From RAM1 sp040376925 (GTDB taxonomy: Bacteria; Pseudomonadota; Gammaproteobacteria; Burkholderiales; Burkholderiaceae_C): DNA of 17,461 nucleotides. The position numbers and the translations under genes were made by a program. The stretch lies in NCBI GenBank assembly GCA_040376925.1, contig JBEIPU010000081.1, forward strand, positions 1 through 17,461. Direction: 5' to 3'. Below the pieces are notes generated by a model. That model ran no database searches and was not told the DNA's origin. It was given only the letters and a program-made list of their open reading frames with translations. This document shows positions 14,595 to 17,461 of this stretch, piece after piece (position 1 is the stretch's first letter; each line of letters begins with the position of its first letter).

Positions 14595-14968
14595 GGCGCG
14601 GCGGCTTTCTTGCGCGGCGCGCGAACGCGGTACTCGGCCACCGGTTCGGCCACATGGTCCGCGGGCTGGCTGGCCGCGCTGAAGGTGATGTTCACGCCCA
14701 GTGCGTGGATGACCTTGAGCAAGGTGTCATAGCGCGGCTTGGCGCCGGGCGCCAGCGCTTTGTACAGGCTCTCGCGGCCCAGGCCGCTGTCCCTGGCCAA
14801 CTGGCTCATGCCGCGCGCACGCGCAGCCGTGCTGATGGCGTTCAGCAGGACCTGCTCGTCGCCGATTTCAAGCGACGCGGTCAAGAACTCGGCAATCGCC
14901 GTCTCGTCGGTCAGGTACTGCGCCGCGTCAAAGGGCGTGAGTTCAACAGCTTGTTCGTTGGGATTCAT
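14591..14968 (-). CDS. HigA-type antitoxin with helix-turn-helix
   Basis: The 125-residue protein matches the addiction-module antidote family paired with RelE/HigB-like toxins: TPFDAAQYLTDETAIAEFL (11-29), then ARARGMSQLARDSGLGRESLYKALAP (49-74), a Xre/Cro-type HTH, and DTLLKVIHALGVNITF. Family members are usually about 95-105 residues; this one has an extra basic tail ending RAPRKKAAAP. It binds and neutralises the toxin and represses the shared promoter. The start at 14968 follows the toxin frames closely, and its stop overlaps the kinase start by 4 bp, an unusual fusion of a toxin-antitoxin transcript with metabolic genes. Confidence 0.87.
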   Translation of the reverse strand: MNPNEQAVELTPFDAAQYLTDETAIAEFLTASLEIGDEQVLLNAISTAARARGMSQLARDSGLGRESLYKALAPGAKPRYDTLLKVIHALGVNITFSAASQPADHVAEPVAEYRVRAPRKKAAAP

Positions 14969-15267
14969 GATTTCACTCCTTTGGCATCTGCGCTGCCATC
15001 GCCTTGGCGCGCTTGATGTCGGACTTTTGCGTGGACTTGTCCCCGCCGCACAGCAACACATACTGAACCGCTGCGCACAAAATACACCCGGTAGCCAGGA
15101 CCGAAATGGATCTTCATTTCACTGACGACCTCGCCCACAGGCGCGCATTCACCAAAGTTACCGACAGCGGCCGCCGACAATCGAGCAACAATACGGGCCT
15201 TGCCCCTCAGGCCCCGCAAATCCTGTAGCCATTCAGAAAACTCCCTGGTTTGCTGCAGCAAATTCAT
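14965..15267 (-). pseudogene. HigB/RelE-type toxin, apparently frameshifted
   Basis: The first 68 residues fit the HigB-like killer protein family: TREFSEWLQDLRGL, KARIVARL, VGNFGE, VGEVVSEMKIHFGPGYRVYFV. After SGS (about base 15063) the same frame gives an unrelated tail to a TGA at 14965. The frame shifted by one gives YVLLCGGDKSTQKSDIKRAK then AMAAQMPKE, the family's standard C terminus, and stops at 14973-14975, just before the antitoxin ATG. A 2-bp loss (GTGTATGTG to GTATGTG) or a 1-bp gain would explain it. As read, the toxin lacks the conserved LLCGGDKSTQ strand and is probably inactive. A sequencing error or recoding remain possible. Confidence 0.8.
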
Positions 15268-15273
15268 TTGTGC

Positions 15274-15302
15274 ACTGTATCACTTTGGATACACCATATC
15301 AA
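15274..15302 (-). promoter_or_regulatory. Promoter and operator of the toxin-antitoxin operon
   Basis: On the minus strand TTGATA (15297-15302), a 17-bp spacer and TACAGT (15274-15279) form a fair sigma-70 promoter. A perfect inverted repeat TGTATC-N6-GATACA at 15276-15293 covers the -10 and spacer, where the HTH antitoxin would be expected to bind and autorepress. The predicted start point falls at or next to the toxin ATG (15267), so the transcript may be leaderless. Confidence 0.6.
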
Positions 15303-15326
15303 TTCCAACATCCACGACGCGCTGCC

Positions 15327-16106
<780 letters not shown>

Positions 16107-16121
16107 GCTGGCGCTGCGCCC

Positions 16122-16149
16122 GGCCCCAAGGCTGCATGCAGCCTGGGCC
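16122..16149. terminator. Strong palindrome between convergent genes, possible bidirectional terminator
   Basis: AGGCTGCATGCAGCCT at 16129-16144 is a perfect 16-bp palindrome, extended by GGCC-rich partly paired flanks (16122-16128 and 16145-16149). It lies in the 49-bp gap between the converging SEC-C gene and the second dctM. There is no T-run on either side, so intrinsic termination is uncertain. Confidence 0.45.
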
Positions 16150-16155
16150 GTCAGG

Positions 16156-17457
16156 CTACTTGACGAAGCTGGGCAACCACAGCGATATCGCCGGGAAGGC
16201 ACACAGGATCACCAGCCGCACCACGTCCACCGCGATGAACGGCATGGTGCCGCGGTAAATGCCCGTGAGGGTGATGTCCCGCGCGATGGAATTGATCACG
16301 AACACATTGATGCCCACCGGCGGGCAGATCATGCCGAAGGTCACCGCCATCACGATGATCACACCGAACCACACCGGGTCAAAGCCCAGCTGCATCATGG
16401 CGGGATAGACGATGGGCACGGTCAGCAAAATCATCGCCAGCTCGTCCATGATGGCGCCCAGGATGAAATAGCCCACCATCACCAGCGCCAGCACGCCGTA
16501 GGCACCAATGGGCAGGTGCACCAGGAAGTCCACCGCCTTTTGCGTGAACTGCGTGATGGTCAGGAAGTAGCCAAACAGGAACGCGCCGATCACGATCATC
16601 ATGATGGCCGACGACACGCGCAGCGTGTCGATCAGCGCGGCCTTGATCTCGGCCGGGCCGAGCCGGCGGCGCAGGATGCCGATGACGAGCGTGCCGAAGG
16701 CGCCCATGCCCGCGGCCTCTTCCACCGTGAACAGGCCGCCATAGATGCCGCCCAGCACAAAGGCGAACAGCAGCAAGGTGGCCCACAGGTCGCGCAGCGA
16801 CAAGAACCGCTCGCCCCAGGTATGGACCTCGCCGCGCGGCAGCATGTCGGGCCGGCGCCACGCAATAAGCTGCACCACCAGAAAGTAGAACGTGATGGCC
16901 ATGAGCCCCGGTATCACGCCCGCGGCAAACAGCTTTTTGATGTCGGTCTCGGTCATGATGCCGTACAGCACGAAGATGACCGACGGCGGGATCATGATGC
17001 CCAGCGTGCCGCCCGCCGCAATCAGCCCGGCCGACAGGCCCTGGTGGTAGCCGGCGCGGCGCATCTCCGGCAGCGCCACCTGCGTCATGGTGGCCGCCGT
17101 GGCCACGGACGACCCGTTGATGGCCGCAAAGCCGCCGCAGGCCGCCACCGAGGCCATGGCCAGCCCGCCGCGCAGGTGCCCCAGCCAGGCACGCCCGGCC
17201 GAAAAAAGCTCCTTGCTCATGCCCGATTTGGACGCGAAGGCCCCCATCAGGATGAACATCGGGATGACGCTGAGGTTGTAATCCGTCACCACCGACAGCG
17301 GCACGTTGGCCAGCAGGTTCAAGCCCGGCTTGATGCCCGACAGCACGGCGAAGCCGCCCACGCCCGCAATGCCCATGGCAATGCCGATGGGCACGCGGAT
17401 GGCCATGAGCGCGAACATGCCCACAAAGCCCAGCAGGGCGACGAGGTCACGATCCAT
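16156..17457 (-). CDS. TRAP transporter large permease subunit (DctM family), second system
   Basis: The complete 433-residue DctM-type protein has about 12-13 helices and the family motifs IRVPIGIAMGIAG, VIPMFILMGAFASKSGMS, AINGSSVATAATM, LGIMIPPSVIFVLYG, TVEEAAGMGAFGTLV and GMICPPVGINVFVINS. It differs clearly from the DctM at 5414-6715, so it is a separate transport system and not a recent duplicate. The start ATG at 17457 lies 4 bases from the window edge; its DctQ and DctP partners would be expected just beyond the edge. The EVHTWGERFLSLRDLW segment lies in a loop near the middle (about 211-226). The substrate is unknown. Confidence 0.92.
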   Translation of the reverse strand: MDRDLVALLGFVGMFALMAIRVPIGIAMGIAGVGGFAVLSGIKPGLNLLANVPLSVVTDYNLSVIPMFILMGAFASKSGMSKELFSAGRAWLGHLRGGLAMASVAACGGFAAINGSSVATAATMTQVALPEMRRAGYHQGLSAGLIAAGGTLGIMIPPSVIFVLYGIMTETDIKKLFAAGVIPGLMAITFYFLVVQLIAWRRPDMLPRGEVHTWGERFLSLRDLWATLLLFAFVLGGIYGGLFTVEEAAGMGAFGTLVIGILRRRLGPAEIKAALIDTLRVSSAIMMIVIGAFLFGYFLTITQFTQKAVDFLVHLPIGAYGVLALVMVGYFILGAIMDELAMILLTVPIVYPAMMQLGFDPVWFGVIIVMAVTFGMICPPVGINVFVINSIARDITLTGIYRGTMPFIAVDVVRLVILCAFPAISLWLPSFVK

Positions 17458-17461
17458 GCGC

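Overview
The window looks like a chromosomal segment of a high-GC betaproteobacterium, most likely Burkholderiales/Comamonadaceae. This is inferred from strong GC bias, two TRAP transporters, an AroQ/IclR catabolic-style locus and the gene styles; no rRNA or marker gene is present to prove it. No rRNA, tRNA, CRISPR array, transposase or integrase was seen.

Region 1 (1-4141) holds the 3' end of glrR, encoding a sigma-54 enhancer-binding response regulator, followed by opgG and opgH, which build periplasmic glucans. Between them lie a near-consensus sigma-54 promoter and two TGTC-N10-GACA type sites, the known GlrR recognition pattern. This suggests that GlrR directly drives opgGH.

Region 2 (4142-5413) is a small accessory island. 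An unrecognised membrane-anchored protein gene with base composition unlike its neighbours sits between two inverted copies of a palindromic element. The 116-bp core differs at only 4 positions between copies, but the outer arms differ in sequence while each stays self-complementary. Each copy follows the stop codon of the adjacent gene (opgH or dctM), with its core in that gene's orientation.

Region 3 (5414-9615) is a solute uptake locus on the minus strand, aroQ-like/dctP/dctQ/dctM (a full TRAP system), with a divergent IclR-family regulator. The type II dehydroquinase has two substrate-pocket residues changed.

Region 4 (9616-12311) holds a DUF6064-type membrane protein and an apparently exported aldo/keto reductase on the minus strand, and a divergent MFS exporter on the plus strand.

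Region 5 (12316-15302) is the most unusual. On the minus strand, a HigB/HigA-type toxin-antitoxin pair (toxin frameshifted), an APH-fold small-molecule kinase and a divergent enolase paralogue lie in one chain. Start and stop codons overlap at the last two junctions. The enolase keeps its metal ligands and catalytic Lys/Glu but has lost the active-site His. The kinase-enolase pair suggests a phosphorylate-then-dehydrate pathway on an unknown hydroxy acid.

Region 6 (15327-17461) holds a UPF0149/SEC-C protein on the plus strand and, convergent to it, the large permease of a second TRAP system whose other subunits would lie beyond the window.
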